A stretch of 64,000 nucleotides of DNA from Acorus gramineus (lineage: Eukaryota; Streptophyta; Magnoliopsida; Acorales; Acoraceae), in assembly GCA_030737835.1 (NCBI GenBank), contig JAUJYN010000012.1, forward strand, positions 6,819,003-6,883,002, read 5' to 3'. The notes beneath the pieces are model-generated. The model had not been told where the DNA came from. It was given only the letters and a program-made list of their open reading frames with translations, and did no database searches. The translations under genes and the position numbers were made by a program. This document shows, piece after piece, positions 33,480 to 44,689 of the stretch (position 1 is the stretch's first letter; the number at the start of each line of letters is the position of its first letter).

Positions 33480-33935
33480 GATCACTCGTCGAATACTGAA
33501 AAGAGAGAGAGAATCAAAGGCTTCAAAATACACTAGAAAGAGAATTAGAGGATTCAATCGAAAACACTAGAGAGAGAATCAGAGACGATGCATACATTAG
33601 AGAGCGGCAGAATTTCTGATCGAATTCATGAATCTTGATTTCAATGAAAAGATTTTTAAAAGAACAAATGTGTACATATACAGAGTTTCACACCGCCTAT
33701 ACTATTAGGCGGAAGCTCAACGGGCCTGTAGAGAGAGCTTCATGTTTTCTTCAGAAAAAAAAAAAAAATGTTAAAGATGGTTTTTCTGTGTCTCACTAAA
33801 GAAAACGAAAAAAAAGACGAAAGAAGAGTTGTGTTTCAAGGGTCTCTCATCTTGGTCCGTGACTGACTCGACTCGTGGGGCCCACCCAACCCACTTATTT
33901 TTTTCTTTTTTATTTATTTAACTGACGCGTCACGT
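33480..33935 (-). promoter_or_regulatory. SSRP1-type 5' leader and promoter region
   Basis: Mirrors 31917-32335. It contains leader sequence with pyrimidine-rich CTCTCTCT runs. Relative to the left arm it has an extra stretch of about 30 bases holding the hairpin CCGCCTA-ATAGTA-TAGGCGG (plus strand about 33694-33713). No clear TATA box was identified. Confidence 0.45.
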
Positions 33936-34035
33936 CATGGGGCCCACCCAACCTGCTTATTTTTTTCCTTTTTTTTATTTAACTGTGCGTCAAGTCATGG
34001 GGCCCACCCAATGCGATTTTCTTTTTCTTTTTTAA
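33876..34035. repeat. Three tandem units around GGGGCCCACCCAA
   Basis: GGGGCCCACCCAA followed by a T-rich stretch and a (T)GCGTCA word recurs at about 33878, 33940 and 33999, a spacing of about 60 bp. The left arm of the palindrome has a single unit, so the tandem growth is specific to the right flank. Confidence 0.6.
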
Positions 34036-34159
34036 TTATTGTTTTGGGTGCCCAGCCCTTGCATTTGGGGCAGCCAGTCGGTACTTGTTTTTTTTTTTTT
34101 TCAACATTAAATTTAATTTTATAATATTTTTAAAAATTTAAAAAAATATATACATAAAC

Positions 34160-34625
34160 TATATATATATATACTTGATTAAATTTTTTATTTTAAAAAA
34201 AATAGATTAATTGAACTCATAACTTATTGTTAAACATTTTTTATTAAAAAATATATATAGTTAAATAATATTTATTATTTTAAAAAAAATTAAAAACATA
34301 TATAATCTGGGTTAGATTAAGTTAACTCTATATATTATAAAAAAAAATAAACGGATGTATTAAATTCATTTAAAACATATATTAAATTCGTTTTATGTAT
34401 ATGTTATTTTTCTATAGTTACGTGCATTTCAGTAAACATGTATATTTAAAAAAAAATTCAAAGTATATCGACGGCTTGATAAATTGTTGTCCAAATCTTA
34501 TCAGTTTTTTAGCATTATAAGTTTATAACGCACAAAATGTTAGGAAATTTAATCCAATCGATTTTGAAATAATTTGTAACTTTTTTTTTTTTTAAGAAAT
34601 ACGTCTATTTAATAAATATATTTAA
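34160..34625. repeat. Right member of the 0.5-kb diverged direct repeat
   Basis: Same orientation and order of landmarks as 30590-31100: GGGTTAGATTAA, GATAAATTGTTGTCC, AATGTTAGGAAATTTA, TAAGAAATACGTCTAT. It lies 3.57 kb from the left member, with the palindrome between. Confidence 0.6.
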
Positions 34626-34784
34626 TATAAATTACGTTAGGTTTTTTTATATAATCTTATTTAAAGGTTTTGTGTTTCATTTAAAATGACATTTGAAAGT
34701 AACAGGGAAGATTAAGATTAAATAAAATAATAACGAATACAATGTAAATGTAAAGTTGATAAAAAAAAGAAGAATTTTTAATTT

Positions 34785-35120
34785 TAAATCTCTCTAAACA
34801 TATGTATTTAGAGACCGATCTTTGTTACATTTTGTTTTTCAACTCTTCAAATTCAACAACTTATTTGATTTGTAATCTATTTGATTTTTAGAGTCCATTT
34901 GAAAATACATATTAAAAAGTAGCTTTTGAAATAAAATTATTTTTTAAGATGATTTTAGACCTTCATTTTTATTGGGATATTTTTTTTTAATTCAGAAATT
35001 AATATTTAAAAGCAGTTAATGTTTGACAGAGAAAATTGTTTTTCAATTCAAAAAATCAATTCCAACCAAACAGCGTCGTTTTTTAACTTTTCAAAACACG
35101 GATTTGGAGAAAAAAAATTA
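34785..35120. repeat. MITE half-copy in inverted orientation to 35228-35454
   Basis: 34889-35120 is the reverse complement of 35228-35454 with moderate divergence. Shared words include AAAAGTAGCTTTTG, TTTTTAAGATGATTT and TTTAATGTTTGRYAGAGAAA. The outer end reads GRGTCYRTTTGRAAA, typical of a Tourist-type TIR. 34785-34860 carries a trace of the foldback family. Confidence 0.6.
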
Positions 35121-35566
35121 AAGCCCCGTTTAGTTGCGCGTTTAGACGCACTTTTGCTTTTTGAAAAGCTGAAAAACTAAAATCGTACAGTCAAACAGGG
35201 TAGCTTTTTACAGAATCGAAAGCTGGATTCCTTTTAATTTTTCCCTCAAAATCTGTGTTTTAAAAAGCTCAAAACAGCGTTTTTTTATCGGAATCGATTT
35301 TTTTAATTGAAAAGCAGCTTTCTCTACCAAACATTAAACTCCTTTCAAATATTGATTAAAAAAAACATCATAAAAAAGTCAAGGTCTCAAATCATCTTAA
35401 AAAACAGCTTTATTCCAAAAGCTACTTTTCAATCTATGTTTCCAAACAGACCCTAAAAGGAATTCAACTTCTGATTCTGAATAAAGCTGCACCGTTTGGC
35501 TGCTCGATTTTAGCTTTTCAACTTTTCAAAAAACAAAAGTTGCATACAAACCAAACGAGGCCTTAA
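35119..35566. mobile_element. Tourist-like MITE, 442 bp, TSD TAA
   Basis: AGCCCCGTTTAGTTGCGC at 35122 and the reverse complement AGGCCTCGTTTGGTTTGT at 35563 are imperfect TIRs. TAA flanks both sides (35119-35121 and 35564-35566), the canonical PIF/Harbinger duplication. The inner arms pair around AAAAGCTGAAAA and TTTTCAACTTTTC. A second MITE-related segment (35228-35454) is embedded. It sits about 290 bp downstream of the THG1 stop codon. Confidence 0.75.
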
Positions 35567-35854
35567 TCTATTCACCAAACATCCGTAACCGTGAGTTTGT
35601 AAAATGTGATTTTATTTTTAAATCTATATAAACTATGTCATAGAATTCCAACCCAACTAACATAACCCATACTAATACAACTGAAATTCTAATACCAAAA
35701 AAAAAAAAAATACTAAGTACAACTGAAATTCAATATCTAGCATCCTCAAAAATTTTCTCTAATTTTCATCAGCATCAAAACGCGTAGCAGACCAACGCAG
35801 CACGCTTCATCCAATTTATGCTTCTTGCACTTGTTTAGTCCCTGATGCATTAAT

Positions 35855-38800
35855 CTAATTCTCTTCAATGATATATGGGTGTTCCCTCCAGAAATCTGTT
35901 TTGATTATGTCAAAGTGACCAACTGTTACCTTCCTCCGAGTTCTCTTAACAGGACATCCATTCTTGTCTAATTTCCCAATCTCTTCAACCTGAAATTCAG
36001 AGTGGAAAAAGGAGTGACTTTTATTTTTGCAATTTTATGGTTGTTCATTATATAAAAGTTTTCCAATTATGAATGACTTCAAGTTTTCATACTTGATACC
36101 CCATCAAACCAAACCTCCCTCAATATAATGGGATCTATGTATTTAGTTCCTACTATATAAATGAAATACATATAAGGAAAGAAGAATCACCATTTCTCTA
36201 TACACACAAGATCCTTTTCGGAAGATAGCAGGTAGAGTGTTATAATTGATCCCAAACTTCTCGAAAAGCAGGTCATTCTTCTCTTGTTTCTGTGTGCCCT
36301 GTGGAGCAGAGAGTCAGACAAAAGGTTGCTTATTAATTTTGCTTAAGAGAACATGATTTTTTCCTCTAATATACAGTTTCATATTCATATTCGCTTCATA
36401 TATGAACAGAAATCCCAATAATGCAAAGAGAAATCTTAACTAATGGAAGAAAAATTGCATAAACCATAACTGAAAGTTTATAATGTATGAACCTCAGATA
36501 TGCAGTGTTCATTCAATTTATGAAATCATTCCAATTTTGTTAAAACTAAGCATGGATTTATCATGTCAGAGGGGCAGTAGTCAAATAATTTCCAATGCCC
36601 ATTTGGAATCAATTGTCAAACTGACTCCGCTTCTACAAAATCAGTTTTTATTTAATCAATTAAATGGGTGTTTTTAAATTTTAGAAATTGATTGAGAGTC
36701 AACAAAAACAAACAGTTTTCATGGAAAAATGGTTATCGACAAAAAAAAAAAAGGTTGTTATGTAGGATTTCTTTGTGAGTAGTAAAAAACTATTGCCATA
36801 AAAAAACAAAAAAAAGGAAAGACAAGAGTATAGAACTATATTTCAGATGAAAGTTTGCGACTGATGACACATGTAGCGATCAAATCTTTATATTTCATCT
36901 TTACCATGTAGGCTATGGCATTCTGAGAAGAGGTACGAGGTAGGAATTAAAGTTCACGGAGGTTTTGTAACTAGTATAAAGACTCTGGGGCACAATGCTT
37001 GGATATTTAAGGTCATCCCATCTACTTCAGCTCTTTCATCACAACTGGCAGATGAACAGAAGGTATCAAAAGAAAAGTAGGTTAAACAACTAAAAGATCG
37101 AGGTGATAAATATATGGAACAAAAGAAACCAAACATTTTAATTGCCAATGTCAATCGGTAGAAACCTTAATGAAACCACTAGACCATAGTCTTTTAAGAC
37201 ATGGATAATTTTTTGGGGGGAAAAACAACAAGGGACAAATTTTGCTGATGAATATGTGGATACGCTAAATGTTTAGCACCATTAATACTAAATGAACCAT
37301 ACGAGGAGCTTATGGGCCATCCTATATGTGACATTTCTTGCATAATGATGATGCTTATGTTGAAACCTTTAATCATAATGCATGCATAAAACTATAAATA
37401 TATCCATTGTTTAAAATGAATAGTTTTTGCATCACCTTCAGAACATGTTGTGCTTCGTGTTCAGTTTTCCCTGACTTTACCAGCATCCAAAAACAAGTGT
37501 TGTATTGGTTATTTATGTGACCTAAAAAATAAAGAAGCATAAAAATTGAATAAACCAGCACTTACTTTCCAACAGGGTTATACTTTATACGAAAAAAAAT
37601 ATACATGTTCATCAACCTTATAAAATGTTTGATAATTCATTCAATTAAAAATTACAGGTTATCAATATCTAATAAATTTTGTTGAGCTGCAAAGAAAAGT
37701 AATACTTACAGTCTACCTGCCTCCAGGCCAAATAATCTAGAATAATCTTAACCTTTGGATAGCACACAACCCGACCATCAAAAGACGGAGGATACATCAA
37801 TTCTTTCTGAGGAAAGAAATCCTTCCACTTCATCACATACACAGAGGTGAAGAACGATACAGTGATGGAGAGTATTTTACTGCAATGCCACGCAAGGGAA
37901 AAAATCAGCATTGAACCAACATAGGAATTCCAGTTTTAAATGATTTACGTTTCAATGTAATTTGATCACGGCCTTTAGCAAAACCAAAATATATCTGCAA
38001 GGCATACAAGATGTCATTTAAAGAGAAGGATCATATGGACATAAAAAAAAACCTTGCTCGTCTTTGGAACATTTCAGTAGCCTCCTTCAATACAAAACTG
38101 TAACATCAAACATGAAAAATAACGTGAGCATAGAAGAAATAAATGGAATAAATGTATATTTTGTAATTGAGGCCGAAAGGTCTCTTATATAGGTACAAGA
38201 TGTACAAACCCTAAAACAGAAAAAGACCAAAATACCCATGACAAAAATTCGAAATTCATAAGGAATATGAATAATGTATGACAGGAATAATGTTTTCTAC
38301 TAGAAAATAGATATTCAAACCTGTGTCCGGTATTTTAATAGGTAAAAACTTAAGTTGGATGATTGATAATAAAAAGTCAAATGTAGTTAGTTCAGTTGCA
38401 ATCTTTATTATAATTTTGGGTTTATGTTCAGTAGAACAAAGAAAGACAAACCTTATTTGTGGTATATTTATGCGACGAAACAAAATAAATACAAGATTCA
38501 TTTGGGCCTTATGCTTGAAACTAGCTGGGGATAGGACATCTCTCCAACATGGTGGACTAATGTTGTGGCAAAGCCTCCCCCCCCCCAACCAGGCCAACCT
38601 AATCCAACTTTTTTAGAAGAAGAAGAAAAAAGTTTGGGAGCCCTCACTACCTGAAGTGAGTGAACAAACGAGGGACAGATGCATGTGGGCCTATGTGATT
38701 AAAAACCAAACATAAGAGTTTCATTTTTGTTTTAATTATCTACGTATAAATATAAATATTAAGTAAATACACTCTCTTCAACCTTACTTTGTGGGGGCCA

Positions 38801-39630
38801 TGACTATAAGCTAGAGATTGATAATTTTTTAAAAAATTATTTTTAGAGGGCATCATATAACTGAATTGTCTTTCTGATCGGGCTTCATGAGCTTGATAAA
38901 GATTTTTCACATGATTGCTTTTTTATGATAAGATTAATTGATATTTTTTTTAATGTGTGAGCATGTTCTTGAAAAAAATGATGAATGATTGATAGGAACA
39001 AAATGTTTTGCTTAAAGGGTGAAACAAATGATAATCATTTCTTCTTTTTTATTCTTTGTAAACCTAGAAGCATGAAATGTACTGTAATGAGTTTCTAATA
39101 TAAATTTGGAGACACTGAATAAATGAAATATTTTCTTGGGTTCTTCATGATCATTTCTGAGTTGATCCCTGTATTTTTAAATATTAACTTCTATGCAAAC
39201 AAGACTTACATTACATCTGGGTCTCAACAAAAGAGACATTAAAGAAAGCATATGACTCTCAAACCTGTACTCATCGCTGACACCATAAGCGAAGACTATG
39301 TCAGGGAACTGCTCCAACATGGCCAAAGCACACGCATTCATCAAGTTCAGCGCGTGCTCATCATTGGGCTTCTCGAACTCATGAATCGCTGAGAACCTAC
39401 ACAAGATCCATGCATTCGCACGCACGCACACACGCACGCGTGCATTATAGAACCACAACATGAAAACATGCGAGCAGCACAAAACGAAATGCGCGCACAA
39501 GCACGCACAAGGGAGAGAGTCCTAACCTGTGAAAAGAGCATCCGTCAATCCTAACAACAAGCCAATTGGATGGCGGCAACCGGTCGTCCAGCTCGAAATT
39601 CTTCACGTACTCATACTTGCTGTTCGCCAT
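35855..39630 (-). CDS. THG1: tRNA(His) guanylyltransferase, single-domain, seven coding exons
   Basis: Thg1 adds the obligatory G-1 to the 5' end of tRNA(His), the identity element for histidyl-tRNA synthetase. Coding exons on the minus strand: 39630-39527, 39396-39265, 38097-38053, 37879-37710, 37521-37436, 36298-36191 and 35989-35855. All introns are GT-AG, phases agree, and the product is 259 aa, close to animal and fungal Thg1. Visible motifs: RIDGCSF with Asp29; FEKPND at 42-47; GVSDEYSF with Asp76 and Glu77 (the three carboxylates that bind the two metals); PPSFDGRVVCYP; DYLAWRQVDCHINNQYNT with the HINN signature; then RKGS and the C-terminal segment VKRTRRKV, HFDII, FWREHP. The ATG at 39630 begins MANSKYEYVKNFE, the family N-terminus. 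Donor GTAAGT at 37709 is preferred over the nearer GTAGAC because it restores D-C-H-I-N-N. Arabidopsis THG1, as I recall, carries two tandem Thg1 domains; only one is present here. Confidence 0.9.
38130..38650. other. Possible repeat insertion in THG1 intron 2
   Basis: This part of the 1.17-kb intron between 39264 and 38098 holds a short TATATAGG-containing motif (about 38195) and a C-run flanked by GCCTCC and CCAGGCC near 38575-38596. It looks like transposon-derived filler, but ends and family could not be set. Confidence 0.3.
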
Positions 39631-40440
39631 CTCATACCATTATCATCCTACGTGGGGTGATTTAATCGGTCGGTGCTACTAAAAATCACTGGTTCAATTT
39701 ATTTATTTTTGTTAGGACTTTCGTTGAACAATTCGTACGCAGAGACAATTCATGTAATAGTAGCATATACAATGTAATCTTAAAAATATATATATATATA
39801 TATGAGGTAGGGTTGAAACTTGAAATTCACAAAACAAAAAAGAACATTTTGTCCAAAAATCTCACATTCCTTCAAAGCAGCAAGAGATCCGACACAAGTG
39901 CAAATCAAAATCAAATCTTTCCAAACATAAAACCCAAAACCAATTATTTTCACTAAAAAAACATATCCATGAATCAAATTTGAAAGCAAAAATAAATTGA
40001 GAGAGAGAGAGAGAGAGAGATTACCCTGCTGAATGTATCTCGCAAGGAGGTGGGCAGCCGGGGGCAGACAGAGAACAAAAAGTCGGGATCGCAGAGAACT
40101 GAGGTTTGGGTTTTAGGGTTTCTCAGTTTGAGTTGGGAGGGGAGGGGAGGAGAGGGTGAGAATGGGCGGCATGTGAGGTTTTCGAGAGGTCGTCGGTGTT
40201 GCCGTAGGTGATCTTGTCGATCATGTACCGGTGGGTTGTCTCGAGGAAGACAATGGATTGTTTGATGGGTGAGAACATGAAGGACTGGAGGTCGTCGTGG
40301 CTAAGATGGTGGTGAGGCTGGGGAGGAAGAGCTGTAGAGCGTTGTGGGTTTGATGAGGGAGGGGGTCATGGCGGCTGCCATGGCTGATGGTTCTTTTTGG
40401 GGGTTTAAAGGGATTGATTGATGGGGTGTGCAATGAAAAC
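39631..40440 (-). promoter_or_regulatory. THG1 leader and promoter region, GC-rich upstream patch
   Basis: Upstream of the THG1 ATG (read leftwards) lie a (CT)n leader tract (plus strand GAGA repeat 39999-40020) and a telo-box type AAACCCTAA (plus strand 40115-40125), both frequent in promoters of plant translation-related genes. A GC-rich patch at 40130-40400 reads on the minus strand like former coding sequence (for example [16 protein letters not shown]), but frames are short and no family was recognised. Confidence 0.45.
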
Positions 40441-40482
40441 TTTATGTCCATTTAATTGGGTTTTCTTTACCAAAAAATATAG

Positions 40483-40960
40483 AGATTTTTATTTTTAAGT
40501 CCCTGTAAACATACATATTTAGGGATCAGTCCCTCACTTCTTGATATTTATTTTTTAATCCCCATATTCAACCGCCTATTTGATTTTTAGTCCCTCCGTC
40601 AAACGTCCGTCCATACACCGTTAATTTGTTAAATATGATTTATTTTTAAGTCCCTGTAAACTATGTTATTTAGTGATTGGTCCCTCCATTCTTTAGTGAT
40701 TAGTCCCTCCATTCTTTATATTTTACAGGGACCAATCACTAAATAACATAGTTTACAGGAACTTAAAAATAAATAACATAGTTTATAGGGATTAAAAAAT
40801 AAAATTAAATTTTACAAATTAACGGTGTATGGACGGACGTTTGACGGAGGGACTAAAAACCAAATAGGCGGTTGAATATGGGGACTAAAAAAAAATATCA
40901 AGAAGTGAGAGACCTATCTCTAAATATGCATGTTTACAGGGACTTAAAACTAAAAATCCC
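40483..40960. mobile_element. Complete foldback element, about 478 bp
   Basis: Arms of about 230 bp run from GATTTTTATTTTTAAGTCCC to its inverse GGGACTTAAAACTAAAAATC. They include CCGCCTATTTGATTTTTAGT against ACTAAAAACCAAATAGGCGG, and CGTCCGTCCATACACCGTTA against its inverse. The centre carries a second, inner inverted pair around CAGGGACCAATCACTAAATA. AT-rich sequence on both sides (AAAAATATA, AAATATATA) could be an imperfect 9-bp duplication. Partial copies lie at 80-260, 7045-7195 and 34785-34860. Mutator-type foldback is possible. Confidence 0.7.
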
Positions 40961-43112
40961 AAATATATATATATATATTTTGGGTATTCAAAGAATATAT
41001 CTTACTTGGGTGTAGAAAGAATTAGGTGTACAAGGCAAAAATAAGAGTGTAAAATTGCAAATAGAGGCACCCTTTCATGTTTTTATTATTTTTAGTTTTA
41101 TTTATTCATTTATTTGTATTTGAAGGGTTGCTCTATTTATTTTTATTTTTTTTCAGTACACCCAACATAAATAGATTTTTGGATGTGCAAGAGGAGGAAG
41201 AGGAGAGATTCAGATAAGAGGAAGCAGGGTAGAGGTCAGGGTGGGGAGAGGGTAGAGGAGGGTGGGGCAGGGGCGGACCCGACCCACCCCGACCCCTCCT
41301 CCTCTTCCTCCTTATTTATTTGGGAGAGTCTAAAGAACATCATCCATTTGGATTTGATGTGCGTAAATATTGGATGTGTAAAGAAAAAAGATTGGTGCAA
41401 ATAGAGGCACCCGTATTTAAATTAGGAGATTACCAGATTTAGTATCTCGGGTGATAAGGTCACATGCTCACAAAAGGAGTGGGTAGTGTTCGCATTTTTT
41501 AGTAGTTTTTTTTTCTTTTTCTAAATATTTTGAAAACTAGACCTATTTAGTGAACCATAAAAAGAAAGAACGTGACGATGACTGATTCAATAGTTAGATT
41601 AATCATAATTAAACATAATAAATATATTTAATTATTATCATTAAATAAATAAAATTCATAAAAAAATATAAAATATCAATTTTTAATTTTAATATTTTTT
41701 AAAATTATCACTTAACATCATATCATATCATGATTATATTATATAAATCCTAAATTTTTTTGAGATTTAAATTTTTAATAAATAATTAATCGTAATTTCT
41801 ATGAATAAAAAAATAAGTTGATGTAATCAACTCGTAGTCGTTTTTAAAAACCATTGGTTCAACCAGTGGGTTGGTTGATTTTTAACTATTTTTATACTAT
41901 CAGGTTTTAAGGGTCCAGAATTCGAAGCAAGTAAAAATTTAGCCAGTTTAAATAGGCGGGGTCAGATCAGGTGTTGGCTCCGTTTGGGAGCACGCCCGCG
42001 GTGCCAAGACACAGGTAGCGGAGTCGAGGAACGAGACAAAAACAAGTAAAAAACAAGATACAACAAGGTTGTTGTGAGTCATCAACGCAGCGACAGAAAA
42101 TAGGGGCAGATTTATGATACTTTTTCGGGGTGGGTTAAACTATTCTTTTCATGAATATCTTTATTTTTGATAAAAATATATTAAATATTTTTTTTCATTT
42201 TGGTAGTTAAATTAAATGGGGTATTTTGAAATGAAATAAATTCATGAAAAGATTAAGCAAAACAAAACAAGTTCACTAATCCTAACTAATCCGAGAAAAG
42301 AAAATAACAAACAAACACAAATATAAAGAATAAACAATTAAAGATGAGATAAAATATTAAAATTCCACTTTCTTTTAAAAAATAAATCTAGTTAAAAAAA
42401 ATATAAAACAATAAATTTCTTGTAAGATAAAAAATCTCATCCTTTGCAAAACAATCTATTCACATCCACTCATTCCATCCACCTCATCCATTGATTAATC
42501 TGATCCAATTACCTTATTACCCTAAGCAAGAAAAAACAATAAAAATACACAGAATGAATTAAAAGAATCAAAGAATATAAAAATTAAATCAAAATCTTTG
42601 TTACATAATGTGGTTAGTGTTTGGTAAAGGGGGGGTGTTGATTTATTCACCATTCACGACTGCAAAAGATTAAAAAAAAAAAAAGAGGTTTAATTAGGAT
42701 ATATTTAGGTTTACATAGCAAGAATATTTTGGGGGCTTTTCTAATAAAATCTGTGCTGAACTGGTATTTGGGTTATTTTCTAACAAAATCTTAGCTGGGT
42801 TGTACTGAGGATTTTCTTACAAAACTGAGCTAGGCTAATATTTTGGGGTTTTTTAACAAAGTTTGGGCCGGGTTAGCCCGACCCAGCCAACTGTTGGGCC
42901 TGCCCGTGGACGGCAATCCATCGCCAAAGACTGATGGGCTAGATTCGTCTTTAAAGAGCGTCAGTCACCATTGTTCAATTTTTTTTGTTTGTATATGATA
43001 TGTTTAGTCGAGAGAATAAATATAGCAATAGAAGACATGAAAACATGAAAATATTATACTTATAATTATTCATGCAATCATTTTTACAGTACGAATATAT
43101 TTTAAAATTTAT
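40961..43112. other. Intergenic sequence, no gene seen
   Basis: AT-rich with short GC-rich stretches (41185-41300, a GA-rich then CCGACCC-rich tract; 41985-42070; 42880-42960). The frames here are low-complexity and show no family signature. Confidence 0.4.
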
Positions 43113-43574
43113 TTAGCCCCCATTTGTTTCTGATATAAGGCCCCAGATAAATCTGGATAACCCAGGATAAAAAATTTTAAGTGTTTGTCTATCCTGGATA
43201 ACCCCTGATAAAGTATGTTAGAATAAACTTTGATAAAATGGTATAGGGATTCCAATCAACCCTTAGAATTAAAGTTATCCTAGGTTATTCCACCCAAAGA
43301 ATATGTGGGCCCATTGTTAAATCAACTGTTATCACCTCTTGTAAATCACATGTTAAATCAACTATCATTATTTTTTTACCTTTTATAAATCCTTATCCAT
43401 ACTTTATTTATATTTTACCTAAACAACAAAACATTTATTCTTACGTTTACCAACGATAATAATTCAAAACACAACCAAACACAAAATCACTTTATCCTTA
43501 TTTATACTCACTTATGCTTTGATAAATGTATACCCTAGAATAAAACATATCCCCGTTTCAAATGGGGGCTTAAA
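43113..43574. mobile_element. Tourist-like MITE, TSD TTA
   Basis: GCCCCCATTTG at the left and CAAATGGGGGC at the right form perfect 11-bp TIRs, each directly flanked by TTA, the PIF/Harbinger duplication. The interior carries GGATAACCCAGGATAA and TTATTCCACCC words. A diverged relative in the opposite orientation lies at about 52796-53210. Confidence 0.8.
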
Positions 43575-44689
43575 GTAGAAAACGCATATTTTCATAGAGA
43601 ATGAATTACATAATTTAATTAATTGAATGCATAGTTTTTTTTACATTAATAGATTTGTACTCTCTAAATATTTAATATGATGAGTTAAGACTCCACTCAG
43701 GTATATTTACATGACATTGAATGTCATTTTTTATTTTTTAAAGAATTTAATTCAATTAACATGAAAGGAAAAAATTTATTTGAGATGTTTATGGATGGAC
43801 AAATTAAGGAATGAAAGAGTACTCAATGAGAAGAAGAATGAAGACCAATGTCATATTGGCCTTGAATTCTCTTCAATAACTTGTGATGCAAGGATCCCCT
43901 ATCGATTATTTTGGTCTTCCATGTTGGGGGAATTTTCTTTCAAAAAAACAGTAAAACATCATAATATTATACAAGTTCGCTGACTTAGAGCCCTCTTGTT
44001 AGGTCGACCATTACTGTATAATTTTATAACATAAAATGTATTTAGACTCTCTAAAAATTTTAAAACCTATAGAAATACTCCCTAAAGTTTAAAAATATGC
44101 AGTTACACTTTCTGTCATTATATTTTTCTGTTAAGATGGGATAAAAATATTTTAAAATGATTGTCTTATCTTTTATTTTCTAAATATCCACAAAAATTCA
44201 ATTAATTAATTCTTGGTATGCTTTTTGAATATTAACTTATACAATAATTAACTCTTCAATTGCATTTAGATGCATATTTTGTAAGAATTAAGTTACACAA
44301 TATTTAATTAAAAAGTAAAACTAGTTAACTAGAAAAAGGGTGAAAACACAAGAAATATTAAATTAAAAGGGTAAAATCATATTTTTATCTTATCTTAATG
44401 AAAAGTCTAACGGTGTGGGGGTATTATTGCATGTTTTTTAATTACAAGATGTGTGTCTACATGTTTAAAATTTTTTAAAGGATTCAAACGCATTTTACCC
44501 ATTTTTATAAAGAATCATATAAATCTTATTGACTTTGGGATGCGGTAGTTCTTTTCCATTAATCATATCCAACTATCACTTTTAAATGCATTCCATATGT
44601 ATCCCCAAAATCTTATCCTTGAAAATATCTTTCAAAATGATACCATGATGACATATTGCTGATGTGTATCATTAAATGAGCACCTAAAA
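43575..44689. other. Intergenic sequence, no gene seen
   Basis: AT-rich. One 67-aa frame (43780-43983) has somewhat protein-like composition (IPYRLFWSSML) but no recognisable family; I leave it uncalled. Confidence 0.35.

Larger units (their letters stand above)
31917..33935. repeat. Young inverted duplication of the SSRP1 promoter, exon 1 and intron 1
   Basis: The left arm 31917-32865 and right arm about 32930-33935 are reverse complements separated by a short spacer that includes CCTCAACCCCTCTCTACC. Over the first 100 bases of sequence outside the exon the arms agree at about 95 percent by eye. Each arm itself holds a tandem duplication of about 240 bp of intron (32411-32645 and 32655-32865 on the left), so that duplication came first. 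Repeated TTTTTAGGGTTT motifs are typical of plant housekeeping first introns. Confidence 0.88.

Noticed and set aside
40221-40451. Gene in the GC-rich patch upstream of THG1
   Set aside because: The protein-like segments on the minus strand are split among frames and match nothing I recognise; more likely leader or a decayed fragment.
41183-41404. 73-aa frame rich in Arg, Gly and Glu
   Set aside because: It encodes a GA-rich low-complexity DNA tract followed by a pyrimidine tract.
43780-43983. 67-aa frame with moderately protein-like composition
   Set aside because: No family recognised and no exon-like borders; kept out of the gene list.
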